A stretch of DNA of 64,000 bases from Porphyra umbilicalis (GCA_002049455.2 KV918947.1:62001-126000); one strand, 5' to 3'; numbered from the stretch's first letter, positions 21,754 to 33,539 are shown. Numbers and translations: made by a program. Notes: a model not told the origin generated them from the sequence alone.

Positions 21754-22107
21754 ATGAGGACATGCGAAACCTGCTGGGGGGTGCTGCCCATCGGCCACCA
21801 GCATCATAACGCATCTACGTGCCCGCACAACGATTTTGCTTGTCGTCATACTCTTCCTGTCGATGATGCGTTTTATCTTCCTCTGTCTGTTCATTTCCAT
21901 GGTGATCTTAACGGCGGGGGTGTGTGTAACAGGATTTGCTCAGTATGCAAGGGGGTCGACCACGAGCCGTGCTCTCAGGTACCCCGGGCTGGTCGGTGGG
22001 ACCTGCGCAATGGACATGTGGTCGCTTCTCGCCCTCAACGTCCGCTGGACGCCAATGACTTTGCTTGTCCCGCTCACCATTTCGTGCCTGAACCGCCTGT
22101 CTCATAA
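21754..22107 (+). CDS. Small Cys/His-rich protein, paralogue of the 7582 gene's N-terminus
   Basis: About 117 residues from ATG 21754, chosen because it places the first CxxC at the same distance from Met as in the 7582 gene. Order of motifs: MRTCETC, then TCPHNDFACRHTLPVDD, then GGGVCNRICSVCKGVDHEPC, then LDANDFACP. The 7582 protein shows RCLLC, TCGLKSMPCRHALPVG, GACFEVDCCHHTKCTKC and DYVCP in the same order. It lacks the long RG-rich and C-terminal regions. Array 3 begins about 220 bp past its stop. Zinc binding is inferred from Cys/His spacing; role unknown. Confidence 0.6.
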   Translation: MRTCETCWGVLPIGHQHHNASTCPHNDFACRHTLPVDDAFYLPLSVHFHGDLNGGGVCNRICSVCKGVDHEPCSQVPRAGRWDLRNGHVVASRPQRPLDANDFACPAHHFVPEPPVS

Positions 22108-22329
22108 AGCGACGTTGCTCGTCGTACTCACGCCATACCACCCTCGTTCGTTGCTTTACTGTTCCAGCATGACATGGCGCTGGTAGTCGAGTACAGTCCT
22201 CGGCAGTTTTTCTTTCAACCACGGCTACATCCCAGTCCTTCGTCACAGCGTCACCGAAACCCTTCTGTTCCACAACGAATGCTTACCCGTCCTCCAGAGC
22301 AAAGCGGCCCTCACTCCCTCGCCACCACG

Positions 22330-24510
22330 TCCACCTTCACGACCGCCGCAGCCACGCAGACAAAAAAACGTAAGTGTACGCCCCACGCAAGAGGCAACCT
22401 GCACGCCGTCCCAAACGACGAACCGCACCACCCCCGCCACCACGTCCGGCTGCACGTCCGCCACCGCCATGCCGACAAGAAGCACAAACTGCACGCCCCA
22501 CGCAAGCGGCATCCTGCAAGACGTCCCGCGAAACAAAACGCACCACCCCCGCGACCACGTCCAGCTCCCCGTCAGCCGCAGCCACGCCGACAAAAAAACG
22601 TCGGTGTACGCCCCACGCAAGAGGCAACCTTCGAGCGGTCCCGCACGACAAACCGCACCACCCCCGCCACCATGTCCAGCTCCACGTCTGCCGCCGCCAC
22701 GCCGACAGGAAGCACCAACTCCACACCCCACGGAAGCGGCATCTTGCAAGACGTCCCGCGAAGCAAACCGCACCACCCCCGCCACCACGTCCAGCTCCCT
22801 GTCAGCCACAGCCACGCCGACAAGAAGCACGAACTGCACTCTCCACGCAAGCGGCAACATGCACGCCGTCCCAAACGACGAACCGCACCACCCCCGCCAC
22901 CACGTCCGGCCGCACGTCCGCCACCGCCACGCCGACAAGAAGCACAAACTGCACGCCTCACGCAAGCGGCAACATGCACGCAGTCCCACACGTCGAACCG
23001 CACCACCCGCGCCACCGCCACGCCGACAAGAAGCACAAACTGCCCGCCCCACGCAAGCGGCAACATGCACGCCGTCCCAAACGCCGAACCGCACCACCCC
23101 CGCCACCGCCAGGCCGACAAGAAGCACGAACTGCACTCTCCACGCAAGCGGCAACATGCACGCCGTCCCAAACGACGAACCGCACCACCCCCGCCACCAC
23201 GTCCGGCTGCACGTCCGCCACCGCCACGCCGACAAGAAGCACAAACTGCACGCCTCACGCAAGCGGCAACATGCACGCAGTCCCACACGTCGAACCGCAC
23301 CACCCGCGCCACCGCCACGCCGACAAGAAGCACAAACTGCCCGCCCCACGCAAGCGGCAACATGCACGCCGTCCCAAACGCCGAACCGTACCACCCCCGC
23401 CACCGCCAGGCCGACAAGAAGCACGAACTGCACTCTCCACGCAAGCGGCAACATGCACGCCGTCCCAAACGACGAACCGCACCACCCCCGCCACCACGTC
23501 CGGCTGCACGTCCGCCACCGCCACGCCGACAAGAAGCACAAACTGCACGCCTCACGCAAGCGGCAACATGCACGCAGTCCCACACGTCGAACCGCACCAC
23601 CCGCGCCACCGCCACGCCGACAAGAAGCACGAAATGCCCGCCCCACGCAAGCGGCAACATGCACGCCGTCCCAAACGCCGAACCGCACCACCCCTGCCAC
23701 CGCCAGGCCGACAAGAAGCACGAAATGCACGCCCCACGCAAGCGGCTACATGCACGCCGTCCCACACGTCGAACCGCACCACCCCCGCCACCGCCACGCC
23801 GACAAGAAGCACAAAGTGCACGCCCCACGCAAGCGGCAACATGCACGCCGTCCCAAACGCCGAACCGCACCACCCGCGCCACCGCCACGCCGACAAAAAC
23901 CACCAGCTGCACGCCCCACGCGAGCGGCGACATGCACGCCGTCCCACATGTCGAACCGCACCACCCCCGCCACCGCCACGCCGACAAGAACCACCAGCTC
24001 CACGCCCCACGCAAGCGGCAACATGCACGCCGTCCCACACGACAAGCCGTACCACCCCCGCCACCGCCTCCAGCTCGTCGACCGCCGCAGTTTCCGCTAC
24101 CACCACGCCGACAAGGTGCACCAGCTGCACACCCCACGCAAGGTACAACTTGCGCACTGTCCCACACGACATGCTGCACCGCCCCCGCCACCGCGTCCAG
24201 CTCCACGATCGCCGCAGCGACGCCGATAAAAAGCGCAAACTGCACGCAAAAACGAGCGGCAACTTGAACACCGTCCCTCACTATAAACCGCACCGCCCCG
24301 GCCACCACGTCGAGCTCCACGTCCCCCGAAGCCACGCCGGCAAAAAGAACCAGCTGCACGCCGCGCGCAAGCGGGAACGTGGACACCGTCCCTCACGACA
24401 AGCCGCACCGCCCTCGCCACCACACCCGGCTCCACGTCCGCTGCTGTCACCCCACCACAAAGCACCAACGGCACGCCCCACGCAAGCCGCGACTTGGACG
24501 CCGCCCCACT
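22330..24510. repeat. Tandem array 3: 90/117-bp units with a 297-bp higher-order period
   Basis: Units carry CGCCACGCCGACAAGAAGC, a short and a longer form. From about 22,831 the array is ordered in 297-bp blocks: GAACTGC/GAAATGC landmarks fall at 22831, 23128, 23425 and 23722. Ends are more diverged. The unit is related to that of array 4 (27.8-29.5 kb). All unit lengths are multiples of three, so long open frames occur on both strands; I do not treat them as genes. Confidence 0.9.
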
Positions 24511-26397
24511 GATCAGACTGTATTTCTTCCGATAATCAGGCCACCCTCACGACGGCCACCGTCACGTCAAGAATGACCACGAACTGCACGCTGTATGCCG
24601 TCGGCATCGTGCACAACTGGCCTCGGCGAACATCGGCACCGCCACCACAATGGGAGGTGGCCTTGATGAGGCGCTTGCCTCCTGCCGACGTATCTAAATC
24701 GTCACGACAAAGAATAAAGCAGGGATTTTACACGAAAACGAGACGTCGGGCGGTCATCTTAAGGATGCGCGGGACAATACGGAATGGCCCTGTCAGCACC
24801 CAGACGCAGTAGCGACATGGGAGGCTGCATGATGAATGGGGAGCGACACACGGGTAACACAACGTGAATGAAGTGAGATGGTTTGCAGTCGAACAGGCCG
24901 CGTTGCCCACGACAACAACATGTGCCGCATGCATCCCACGACGGCGTAAAAAGAAGACCATAAAGATTCTGCAGCACACGAATAGACGAGAAAGCGAAGA
25001 GAGACATGACTCGCTGAGTACAGGCAAAGTATTGAATAGACCCATATTCTGAGGCGTACCGCATAGCGCTTGCAAGCACACGACGTAGGCGTCCGGGAAG
25101 CCGGTAAGAGCGACGGTCATGGTGACCGGGGATGTGGAGAGGGTCACGACGGTGACGAAGCGCTCGACGGTGGTGGGGACGACAGCCCGACAGTAGCGCC
25201 GTTCGCCACCCCAACCTGCGCGGACTACTAGCGGTTTGTGTCTAGACCAATCAGGAGAGCGCTTCCACGAAAGACACACTGCTGGCCACTCGCTCGTCTG
25301 CTGGAAGGCGATCTCCCTGCTCCACAGGCTACCTCCCTCAGAAAATTTGACAGAGTTTCACCAAACGACGATTGGTGCGACGCTCTGGCAGCCAAACACG
25401 CAAACACGGCGGGCGACGGAGGCGCCCGAGCCGTGGATCAGCGTTAGGAACGTGAAAACCCACTGAGAAGTCCTCTGACAATTCTCCGCACACGCACTTA
25501 TTCGACTTGGCGACAGATTGTCGTCCGGCCCGTCGACGACGAAGCTTCAAAAAGCAGACGACATGAAGCACAGTCTGAACTGGTGAGGGGTCGTCCGCCA
25601 GTCGTCTCCTCGCTCCACTTGATGCGGCTTTCATGTCCCGCTCTTTGACGACGTCGCTCCACTGTGGAGCGAGAAAGAAAATGAGATCTGCCTCACGTCG
25701 TTCTTTGCCAGCGGTGCGCAGCTGTTCCGAAAACAGCGGACTGCGAAGCTGAGATAGGACAACCGGAATATGGCGACAAGCACAGCCTGGCGTGCCTTTC
25801 TCGCGCGACAGCCCACACGCCATAGCAGGGGGTTTTACACTTGGCGCGCTCGGTCGTGGCGCACATCCGATCGATCGTTGGCCGTGCACGATGGAGGATG
25901 AAACAGTCGAACATCATTACTTGACAGCAGTCGGATCGGCAGAGTACATATGTGAGTGGTATTTGATGGCGGTACGTGTAATGGAGCCGCAACCCCTCTA
26001 GACGGTCATGACGAACGTGCCGTACTCTCTCTCGTTCCTGCGGGGCGCTGCTGCGGCGGCCGCTCCCGACCGGGCCTCGGACGATCGTCGTAGGGGTGAA
26101 ATGCGTCGGACGCAACAACAGAGCTGCACTCGGATGCGATGCGTCCGGCGACCAAAGACGGCACCATGCCATAGCCGTGGTGCCCCGGATTGTTTCCCCG
26201 CTTCGCCGACGGCGGCTTCGCGCGTCGACTTGGACGCATTGGCTTGGCACGTCTGATGTACTGGAGACGCAGTCGCGGACTACACTGGGACGCCGGGGTA
26301 CTGAGTATCATGCTTACAACACTCGCTCCTGACGCCATCGCCTCATTGGCCAACCCCGGAGAAAGACGTTGTGTAATGCATCATTTCTGTCCTCAGA
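24511..26397. other. Stretch with no recognised gene
   Basis: The first 150 bp are degenerate array 3 sequence. Beyond that, GC content falls and only short unrecognised frames occur on both strands. The region just before 26398 should hold the upstream region of the zinc-finger gene. Confidence 0.5.
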
Positions 26398-27585
26398 ATG
26401 CAGAAAATCAAAGTAACTCCCAATTTGAGACGTAATCGTTTCGGGCCACAAAATGGGTCACAGTGTGCAACACCGGCAGTGGCGCGGCCGCCGAGGGTCC
26501 CGACTTTCTGTCGGGTGCGTTTCCAGCAATGCCTGTGTCCCTGTCTCCGTCGCACATCTCGTCGGTGGTCTTCCTTCCTGGTGTTGCAGCCGCTTGCTGC
26601 GCTGCTGCACCTTGCCCGCCCTTTCTGTGTTTTTTCACAACATGGCCGCCGCACCACCCCCCCCCCCCTACCCCCGCGGCCTGAGCCTTCTGGCTTTTAC
26701 AAGTGTGAGACGTGCAACATCCTGATGACCGGGGCGGCAAGCTGGAATGAGCACGTCCGCGGGGCGCCACACAAGAAGAGGGCGTTCCGCGCCGCCGCGA
26801 CGCACGGGCCCGGCAACGCCAGCCACTCTACTCGTTGGACATGCCCGACGTGCCTGGCGAGCAACGACGCCCCAACAAGCCTCATCAGTCACGTGAGTGG
26901 CGCTGGCCACCGACGCGCCGTGGCTGTTCTGAAGGACAGCGGGCGGCGCGCCGAGCTCCATGTTCTGTTGCCTCGCCTGCGTGCAGCGGTGAGAGAAGTC
27001 AGGCGCGCTGGAGACGACGATGCTCGTTTGGCAGACGTGCTCCGTGAAGCTGAACACGACGCCGGCATCCTTGCGCCTGCGGCCGCCGTTCGCGATGCGG
27101 GCCGCACCGCTCATTCCCACGCTCGCGCGTTCGCGGCCGGCCACAGCGGGTCTTCTGGCGCTGGTGGGTCTGCTGGTGGAGCTGGGGCCGGGCCACCTCC
27201 TGCTGACGCCCGCCGACACAAGCGCCGACGCGACGACGACGCGTATGTATCGGGGTCTGAGAAGCTCGCGGACGCTGCTAAAGCGGGGAGGGGACGGCTG
27301 CCGACCTCGTCTGATGACTCTGGCTCGTCCGGCGCTTCTCCGCAGTCGACTGGTGTTGGCGATAACGCTTGGGCGGATGGTTATTCGGCACGCACGAGAC
27401 CGGGCGGCGCGTCGGCGTCACCGACGTCTGGGGCTGGCCGCGTCCCGGTGGCGGTAGTGGTCCCACCGGGCGCCCGTGTTTGGTTTGAGTGTCCGCGGTG
27501 CGGCTGCCACTACCGCTCTGGCGACGACTACGTGGCGCATGCGTGCCAGCCGTACAAGGGGAAGGGAAAGGGCCGTGCTGAGTGA
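26398..27585 (+). CDS. U1/matrin-type C2H2 zinc-finger protein
   Basis: 395 residues from ATG 26398. Two fingers of the form C-x2-C-x12-H-x5-H, typical of U1C/matrin or ZnF-JAZ proteins that bind RNA or structured nucleic acid, lie near residues 104-128 (KCETCNILMTGAASWNEHV) and 148-172 (TCPTCLASNDAPTSLISHV). A basic KRRRDDD segment follows near 280. A third CxxC...H cluster (FECPRCGCHYRSGDDYVAH) is near the C-terminus, and the tail is Lys/Arg-rich. The first 95 residues are poorly structured; an alternative start is ATG 26642, which needs one base change in the C12 run 26657-26668. Array 4 begins about 185 bp past the stop. Function within the element is unknown. Confidence 0.7.
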   Translation: MQKIKVTPNLRRNRFGPQNGSQCATPAVARPPRVPTFCRVRFQQCLCPCLRRTSRRWSSFLVLQPLAALLHLARPFCVFSQHGRRTTPPPLPPRPEPSGFYKCETCNILMTGAASWNEHVRGAPHKKRAFRAAATHGPGNASHSTRWTCPTCLASNDAPTSLISHVSGAGHRRAVAVLKDSGRRAELHVLLPRLRAAVREVRRAGDDDARLADVLREAEHDAGILAPAAAVRDAGRTAHSHARAFAAGHSGSSGAGGSAGGAGAGPPPADARRHKRRRDDDAYVSGSEKLADAAKAGRGRLPTSSDDSGSSGASPQSTGVGDNAWADGYSARTRPGGASASPTSGAGRVPVAVVVPPGARVWFECPRCGCHYRSGDDYVAHACQPYKGKGKGRAE

Positions 27586-27769
27586 GGAGGTTGTGCGCTG
27601 CTTTGCTGTGGTACACTTGTGTTTGCTTGCCTTGAGCCGCTACGTTTTACTTCAACTATTGATCGATGTGCCACTCTTCCAACGACCATGTACGCAACCA
27701 ATACATATACACCAACCCACGAAGATATCCCCACCCCGATACCAACAGCACGCCCAACGCCATGCGAGC

Positions 27770-29560
27770 GGCATCTTGCAAGACGTCCCACATGACAAGC
27801 CGCACCACCCCCGCCACCGCCAGGCCGACAAAAAGCACCAGCTGCACACCCCACGCAAGCGCAACAACACGCCGTCCCACATGACAAGCCGCACCACCCC
27901 CGCCACCGCCAGGCCGACAAAAAGCACCAGCTGCACACCCCACGCAAGCGCAACGAACACGCCGTCCCACATGACAAGCCGCACCACCCCCGCCACCGCC
28001 AGACCGACAAAAAGCACCAGCTGCACACCCCACGCAAGCGCAACGAACACGCCGTCCCACATGACAAGCCGCACCACCCCCGCCACCACCAGGCCGACAA
28101 AAAGCACCAGCTGCACACCCCACGCAAGCGACAACGTGGACGACGTCCAACATGTCAAACCGCACCACCTCCGCCGCCACGTCCAGCTCTACGTCCGCCA
28201 CAGCCACGCCGGCAAGAAGCACCAGCTGCACACCCCACGCAAGCGCAACGAACACGCCGTCCCACATGACAATCCCCACCACCCCCGCCACCGCGTCCAG
28301 CTCCACGTCGGCCACAGCCACACAGACAAGAAGCACCAGCTGCACACCCCACGCAAGCAGCAATGTGCACGCCGTCGTTCACGACAAGCCCCATCGCCTC
28401 CGCCACCACGTCCAACTCCACGTCCGCCTCAGGCACGACGGCAAGAAGCATCAGCTGCACAACCCACGGCAAGAAGCACCAGCTGCACACCCCACGCAAG
28501 CGGCAACGTGGACGACGTCCAACATGTCAAACCGCACCACCTCCGCCGCCACGTCCAGCTCCACGTCCGCCACAGCCACGCCGGCAAGAAGCACTAGCTG
28601 CACACCCGACGCAAGCGGCAACGTGCACGCCGTCCCACATGAAAAGCCGCACCACCCCCACCACCACGTCCAGCTCCACGTCCGCCACAGTCACACCCAC
28701 AAGAAGCACAAAGTGCACGCCCCACGCAAGCGCAACGAACACGCCGTCCCACACGACAAACCGCACAACCCCCGCCACCATGTCCAGCGCCACGTCGGCC
28801 TCAGCCACGCCGACAAGAAGCACAAAGTGCACGCCCCACGCAAGCGCCAACGTGCACGCCGTCGTACACGACACGCCCCATCACCTCCGCCACCACGTCC
28901 AGCTCCACGTCCGCCACAGTCACGCCCACAAGAAGCACAAAGTGCGCGCCCCACGCAAGCGCAACGAACACACCGTCCCACACGACAAACCGCTCCACCC
29001 CCGCCACCATGTCCAGTGCCACGTCGGCCACAGCCCTGCCGACAAGAAGCACAAAGTGCACGCCCCACGCAAGCGGCAACGTGCACGCCGTCTTACACGA
29101 CAAGCCGCAGCACCCCCGCCACCTCGTCGTCCGCGGCAACGTCGGCCGCCGTCACTCCGACAATGAGTACCAGCTGCACGCCGCGCGCATGCGGCAACTT
29201 GCACACCGTCCCTCTCGACAAGCCGCACCACCCCCTCCACCACGTCCAGCTCCACGTCCGCCGCAGCCGCGCCACCATTAAGAACCAATGGCACACGGAA
29301 CGCAAGCGGCAGCGTGCGAGCCGTGCCACACGACAAGCTGCACCAACCCCGACACCACGTCCAGCTCCACGTCCGCCGCCGCCACGCCGGCAAAAAGTAC
29401 AAACTGCACGCCTACGGCAAGCGGCAACTTGCATGCCGTGCCACACGACAAGCTGCACCAACCCCGACACCACGTCCAGCTCAACGTCCGCCGCCGCCAC
29501 GCCGGCAAAAAGCACAAACTGCACGCCTACGGCAAGCGGCAACTTGCATGCCGTCGTATA
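27770..29560. repeat. Tandem array 4: 90-bp then 117-bp units, same family as array 3
   Basis: ACAAAAAGCACCAGCTG recurs at about 27828, 27918, 28008 and 28098, exactly 90 bp apart. Later units mostly include the extra CACGTCCAGCTCCACGTCCG segment. Units share CGCCGTCCCACA and CCGCACCACCCCCGCCACC with array 3. Open frames through it are Thr/Ser- or His/Arg-rich and follow from the unit length being a multiple of three. Confidence 0.9.
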
Positions 29561-29859
29561 CCTCCCGCGAGTTCTGCCTCCACCTCACCACTGCCTCACC
29601 GTGGCTAAGTCGACGAGACAGGAACATGCGGCGTCGGGCCGCTTGTCAGAGGTCGCCAGAATTTCCCCACAAGATTCCGCCCCAATCGACGCCAAGTCCG
29701 TGCGTTCCGGGACATTCTCGAGAGATAGGACGAGGCTTCCGTGACCAATGTATGAATTCAACCGGTCCACGAAGCCGCGCCTGCGATTGGGCGGCTGGCC
29801 GTGTCAGGTGTTGACAGCACGTTTGAACACGTTTACTTCAGGTCCGACCTGGAAACGGA

Positions 29860-29889
29860 GGGGGGTCCAAAGAACAGGGATCTGCCATA
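29860..29889 (-). repeat. Right 30-bp terminal inverted repeat
   Basis: Perfect reverse complement of 6597-6626, followed by GTG at 29890-29892. A further shared string CAGCACGTTTG occurs just inside both ends (about 6630 and 29816), but in direct orientation. Confidence 0.9.
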
Positions 29890-29892
29890 GTG

Positions 29893-31499
29893 ATGCACAC
29901 ATATACTTAGATCAAGGGACTTGCTCTCCGTTTCAGAGGTGGCAGCCTGCATTTGCGTCCTCAGGGATCTGAGGGCGTGTCAGTGTTGGAAGGGTCGCGA
30001 TGGCGCTAAAAGCGAATAGAGTTACGTGGCTGAGAAGGACTTTCCTGCCACAGGGGTCACTGGGCCCGGACGGCGCCTGCCCCCGTGCCCCCTCTACCGC
30101 CCCGAGTTGCGCGCGGTGACCGCGCGCAGCGACTTCCGGGGCTTGATGCGCCCACGATGACCCGCGGGTGATCGTGCCTGCGCGCCGTCTTCTGTTGCGG
30201 CGGCGCGTCGGCGGTCGCTGACGCCATCTAGCGGCGCGGTTTCAGGCGCCTCGTCGCGCGGCGATCAGTCCCATCCGCCCGCCCGTGCGCCGTCTTGGCC
30301 GCCCTGCCCGCCGTGCGCAGGTGCGCTGCGCGGCGGAGTGACGGCCTCGTTCGTGGGCGCCGCGCGACGCCGGCGGGCCGCCGCCGCTGCGGTGGCGGAG
30401 GCGGCACCTCTTTCCCCGCCCGACGCCCCCCCCACTACGGCAACGTGGCTGTACGTGCCCCCGTGCGCGCTCGCGGCCATAGAGCGGGCCGGCGTGCCCG
30501 GTGTCAATGCGTCGCCGAGCGCGCCACCGCCCTGAAGAGAGGGGGAAATTTTAAAAAACAAGAGCAACGATACGACGAGACAAAACAGGGGATGTAAGAG
30601 ATAGGAGGCAGAGAGCAGGGGACGGACGTAGGGAGGAGGGGGGAGAGAGACATCTAATCAGGAAGTGGGAGAAAGACATACGCGATGCGCAGGGAAAAAC
30701 ATGCATGGAGGGTAGTACATGTAGTCACGGGTCAGATGCCAGCTACAATAGTTGGCAGTGGTCGAGAGCTCCCTGTACGGTAGTGCAACATCCGGTGCAA
30801 TGACCTCGATGTAAGACACCCAATGACAGACAAACGAACGATAGACAGGAGAGGATCCAACCACAAACAGTGCGCAACATACCTGTTGGAAGACTGGCTC
30901 AAAGGCCCAGCATGGTAGGGGGGCGCCCAGTTGGGGAGGGGGACGTTGGTGCACGACAGCAAGAGCCGGGAGAGATCGGCACGGGCGCTCTGATCTCGGC
31001 TGACGACTGCAGTGGTCCTGCTCGCGGTGGTGGAGGGTCAGGTCATCGGAGGTTCTGCCTGTCACTCTGTGTTGCCTCCAGTCGACCGGATAAGTTCGTT
31101 ATATCCATGGAGACGTCCGTCCTACCACGAGGACTACGTATGGCATAGCTCACTTTGATTGGCCGGCCATTCTTATATATGCTTGAAATCATTCGTCGTC
31201 TCACGAAGTACACAAGTCGTCTGTCATCGATCGACTTTACAGAGCAACTTGGGGTACGTTCTGGAGCGGCGGCAGCGGTCTCGCGCGTGCACCTCAGGTC
31301 CGAGAAGACGTCTTGGCGTCGACTGTTCGTGCAGCGAATCATCGTGGGCAAGAGGCAGTCAGGCCCGTGCAGGACCCAGACCTGGACGGTTCACGTCTTC
31401 ACAATCCATTGCAGGGATATCATTGGCTTGGATTAGTGCGACAGTTTGGCATGACATCGCGATCAGCGACGAGATCGTTCAGGGCCTGGCACAGCTGCC
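29893..31499. other. Intergenic stretch, no supported gene
   Basis: A GC-rich patch at 30060-30535 includes a short frame ending TTATWLYVPPCALAAIERAG before a stop near 30535, which may be a decayed exon. The remainder is AT-richer with no recognisable frame. Confidence 0.4.
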
Positions 31500-31612
31500 C
31501 TGAACGGGAACTTTTCCAGTTCAGGCCTTCGCTACAGCACAGACGCCTGGACGGGAAACCTCCCGTTCAAGGGCTTCTTGAACGGGACTCCCGTTCAGGC
31601 TCCCGTTCAAGT
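31500..31612. repeat. Cluster of GAACGGGA / TCCCGTTC words
   Basis: At least five copies of the 8-mer or its complement in about 110 bp (near 31502, 31561, 31580, 31589, 31601), in mixed orientation, able to fold back on each other. Confidence 0.7.
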
Positions 31613-33539
31613 GTCGACTGTTCTGACGATCTGTGCGGAGAGCATGACCGGAGATATAGTGAGTCACCTGTCACAGATGCTCGTGCGGGTGGGCCCCCGC
31701 TCACACAATCACCGTACCAGGTGGCGGCGGACCGCGGTAACGCGCCCTAGCCGCCCATTGGTTCTGCATAGCTATCCAGCAGCGCAGAGGCAGCTATCCG
31801 CCAAGACAGGGTTGGAAACCCCCAAGAGCGTTGCTCGAATCTCGCTCTCGAATGCACCGACAAATGTGGGCCCCACACATATGTAAACTGCCACGACCGT
31901 TTGGGTGCAGCCAGTCCTGGCGGCGGAACGACACCAGCTTTACCACCCACGCGTGTGCCAACAGCAGGGTCGCACTGCTTCAGGTGGCAGGTTGACGAGA
32001 CACTTCCCTCACCGTGGCGCTAGCGGGACGCCCTGCACACCTTCGTCTCCTAGCATGCTACTACGGCCATGCGTCGCTCTGACTCAGCGCCCTCTTCCGT
32101 GGCGTTTTCTGCTTGCACCCTCGCCCGCGTCACCCGAGTCGCTCCTCCCCTCCACGGGATGGCCGGCGGCGCGCACCCATCGTCACTACCATGGACAGTC
32201 GCATGACTCGCGGCGGGACATTTTACGTATGCCGAGCCCTCGTGGCAAGTGCCGACGGCCTGCCACCGATGTTTCTGGCTGCGCTGGCCGTCGGCAGCGA
32301 CTGTGGTGGCGCCAGTTGGCCGCAAATTTATGGGCGCCCGCCCCGCCCCTGCAGGATGGCGGGGCGGCCGGGGATCAGTGGACGAAGGCGTCCCATTTTT
32401 GGTTGCCGCCGTCGCGCCCGGCCGTCCAGGGTGGACTGGGCGGCAGAAGCCACGCCGCACGACCTAGGCCCCGGCGGCCGTTACCAGAGAGCCCGTCATT
32501 GCCGTGCGAGCGCTCTTCGACCACCACATGTTGTGGATCATTGCGGTCGCGCCGGGCTCCACGGCGGGGGATGAAGAAGAATAGGGGCAACGACGGCCGG
32601 CGCGTGACAGTCTTGACCGTGGTGCCAAGTGCCAATTTCTGTGGAAGTAGCGACTGCCGCAGGACAAGGTACAGAATTCCGTCGCTGCAGGCTTGGTCCC
32701 TTCCCTACAGAGGCCCCTACAATGCTGCCACGGGCACAACCGATGCACGCGAGCCGTCTCAAGCATAGCAGGCGGCCTCCCAGACGCGGTCGGGGCTGGC
32801 GACGCCCAGGCGAGTGTGCCGACGGCACCAGATGTGGCTGTTCGACTCCTCGGTCAGGTGAGACCCACCTGACTCAGCCCACACAGGCGCTGATTTTTCA
32901 GCCCCCCTGCGGCGCCCACCAACATAGCTGCGGCTGGCGAGCCCCCCCCCATGCCCTGCAGCTGCGGTACGCGAGCATGGCAGGTGCCATAGTGGGAGGG
33001 AAAACAGGGGACGCTATGTTCTCTGGCTAAGCGCGTCCCTCCCGGATGAGGGCCCTTTTCCACTTCGCGCAATTATACCTGAATCCCGACAGCGGGCCCA
33101 TCCACGCGGCCGCGCTGACAGGCCCATAAAGTTAGCAGTGGAGACTGTACAGTGTTACTGTTACTGCGGGGTGCTCATGGCGACCCGGACGCATGCAGTT
33201 GGCGCCCGCTCTACACCTGCAAGGCCACAGAACTGAAGAGCGGGGTTGACAGGTGGCAGCTGCCACAGAAGTTGTTTGGAGCCCCGGCCTTTGGGGGACA
33301 CGCCCACGGGTGGCATCGGGCCTCTTTCATCTTGACACCGGACGACAACCGCTGTTTGTTAAACATAGGGTGGGCGCCGCCGACTGACCCGTCGGCTGAA
33401 GGCGCGGGGACGGCAACCGGCACCCCGCTTGTACTGACAGCAGCATCGACCGAGCCCGCGTGCAGTACGCCCTTTTCTCAACAAAGGTTCAACGGTATGG
33501 GCGGGCTGGGCGGTCTTGACGGCTCTCCGGGGCGCCATA
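31613..33539. other. Intergenic stretch, no supported gene
   Basis: Open frames up to about 290 codons occur, but products lack domains, overlap on both strands and have no usable start context. I see nothing I would call a gene. Confidence 0.4.

Larger units (their letters stand above)
6594..29892. mobile_element. Putative 23.3-kb TIR-bounded composite element carrying an E(z)-like gene
   Basis: Bounded by a perfect 30-bp inverted repeat (6597-6626 and 29860-29889), each end immediately flanked by GTG (6594-6596 and 29890-29892), consistent with a 3-bp target duplication. It holds five + strand genes or gene remnants (7582, 12471, 19614, 21754, 26398) and four tandem arrays downstream of four of them. 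No transposase obviously matched to these ends is seen; the IS630-like gene inside may be a nested passenger. The termini do not read as CACTA, Tc1 or hAT ends known to me. Alternative: two unrelated insertions of one short repeat in opposite orientation. The repeat itself is certain; the single-element reading is inference. Confidence 0.55.

Noticed and set aside
22174..24576. Long His/Arg-, Thr- and Cys/Trp-rich frames on both strands of array 3
   Set aside because: Follow from 90/117-bp unit length and base composition.
24728..25279. 183-codon minus frame with some hydrophobic stretches
   Set aside because: No family, no clear ATG or splice support; composition compatible with chance in AT-richer DNA.
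22330..29560. CRISPR-like appearance of arrays 3 and 4
   Set aside because: Units are contiguous tandem repeats with no unique spacers, in an evidently eukaryotic context.
31905..32768. 287-codon open frame
   Set aside because: No domain, Arg/Pro/Ser-rich, overlapped by frames on the other strand.
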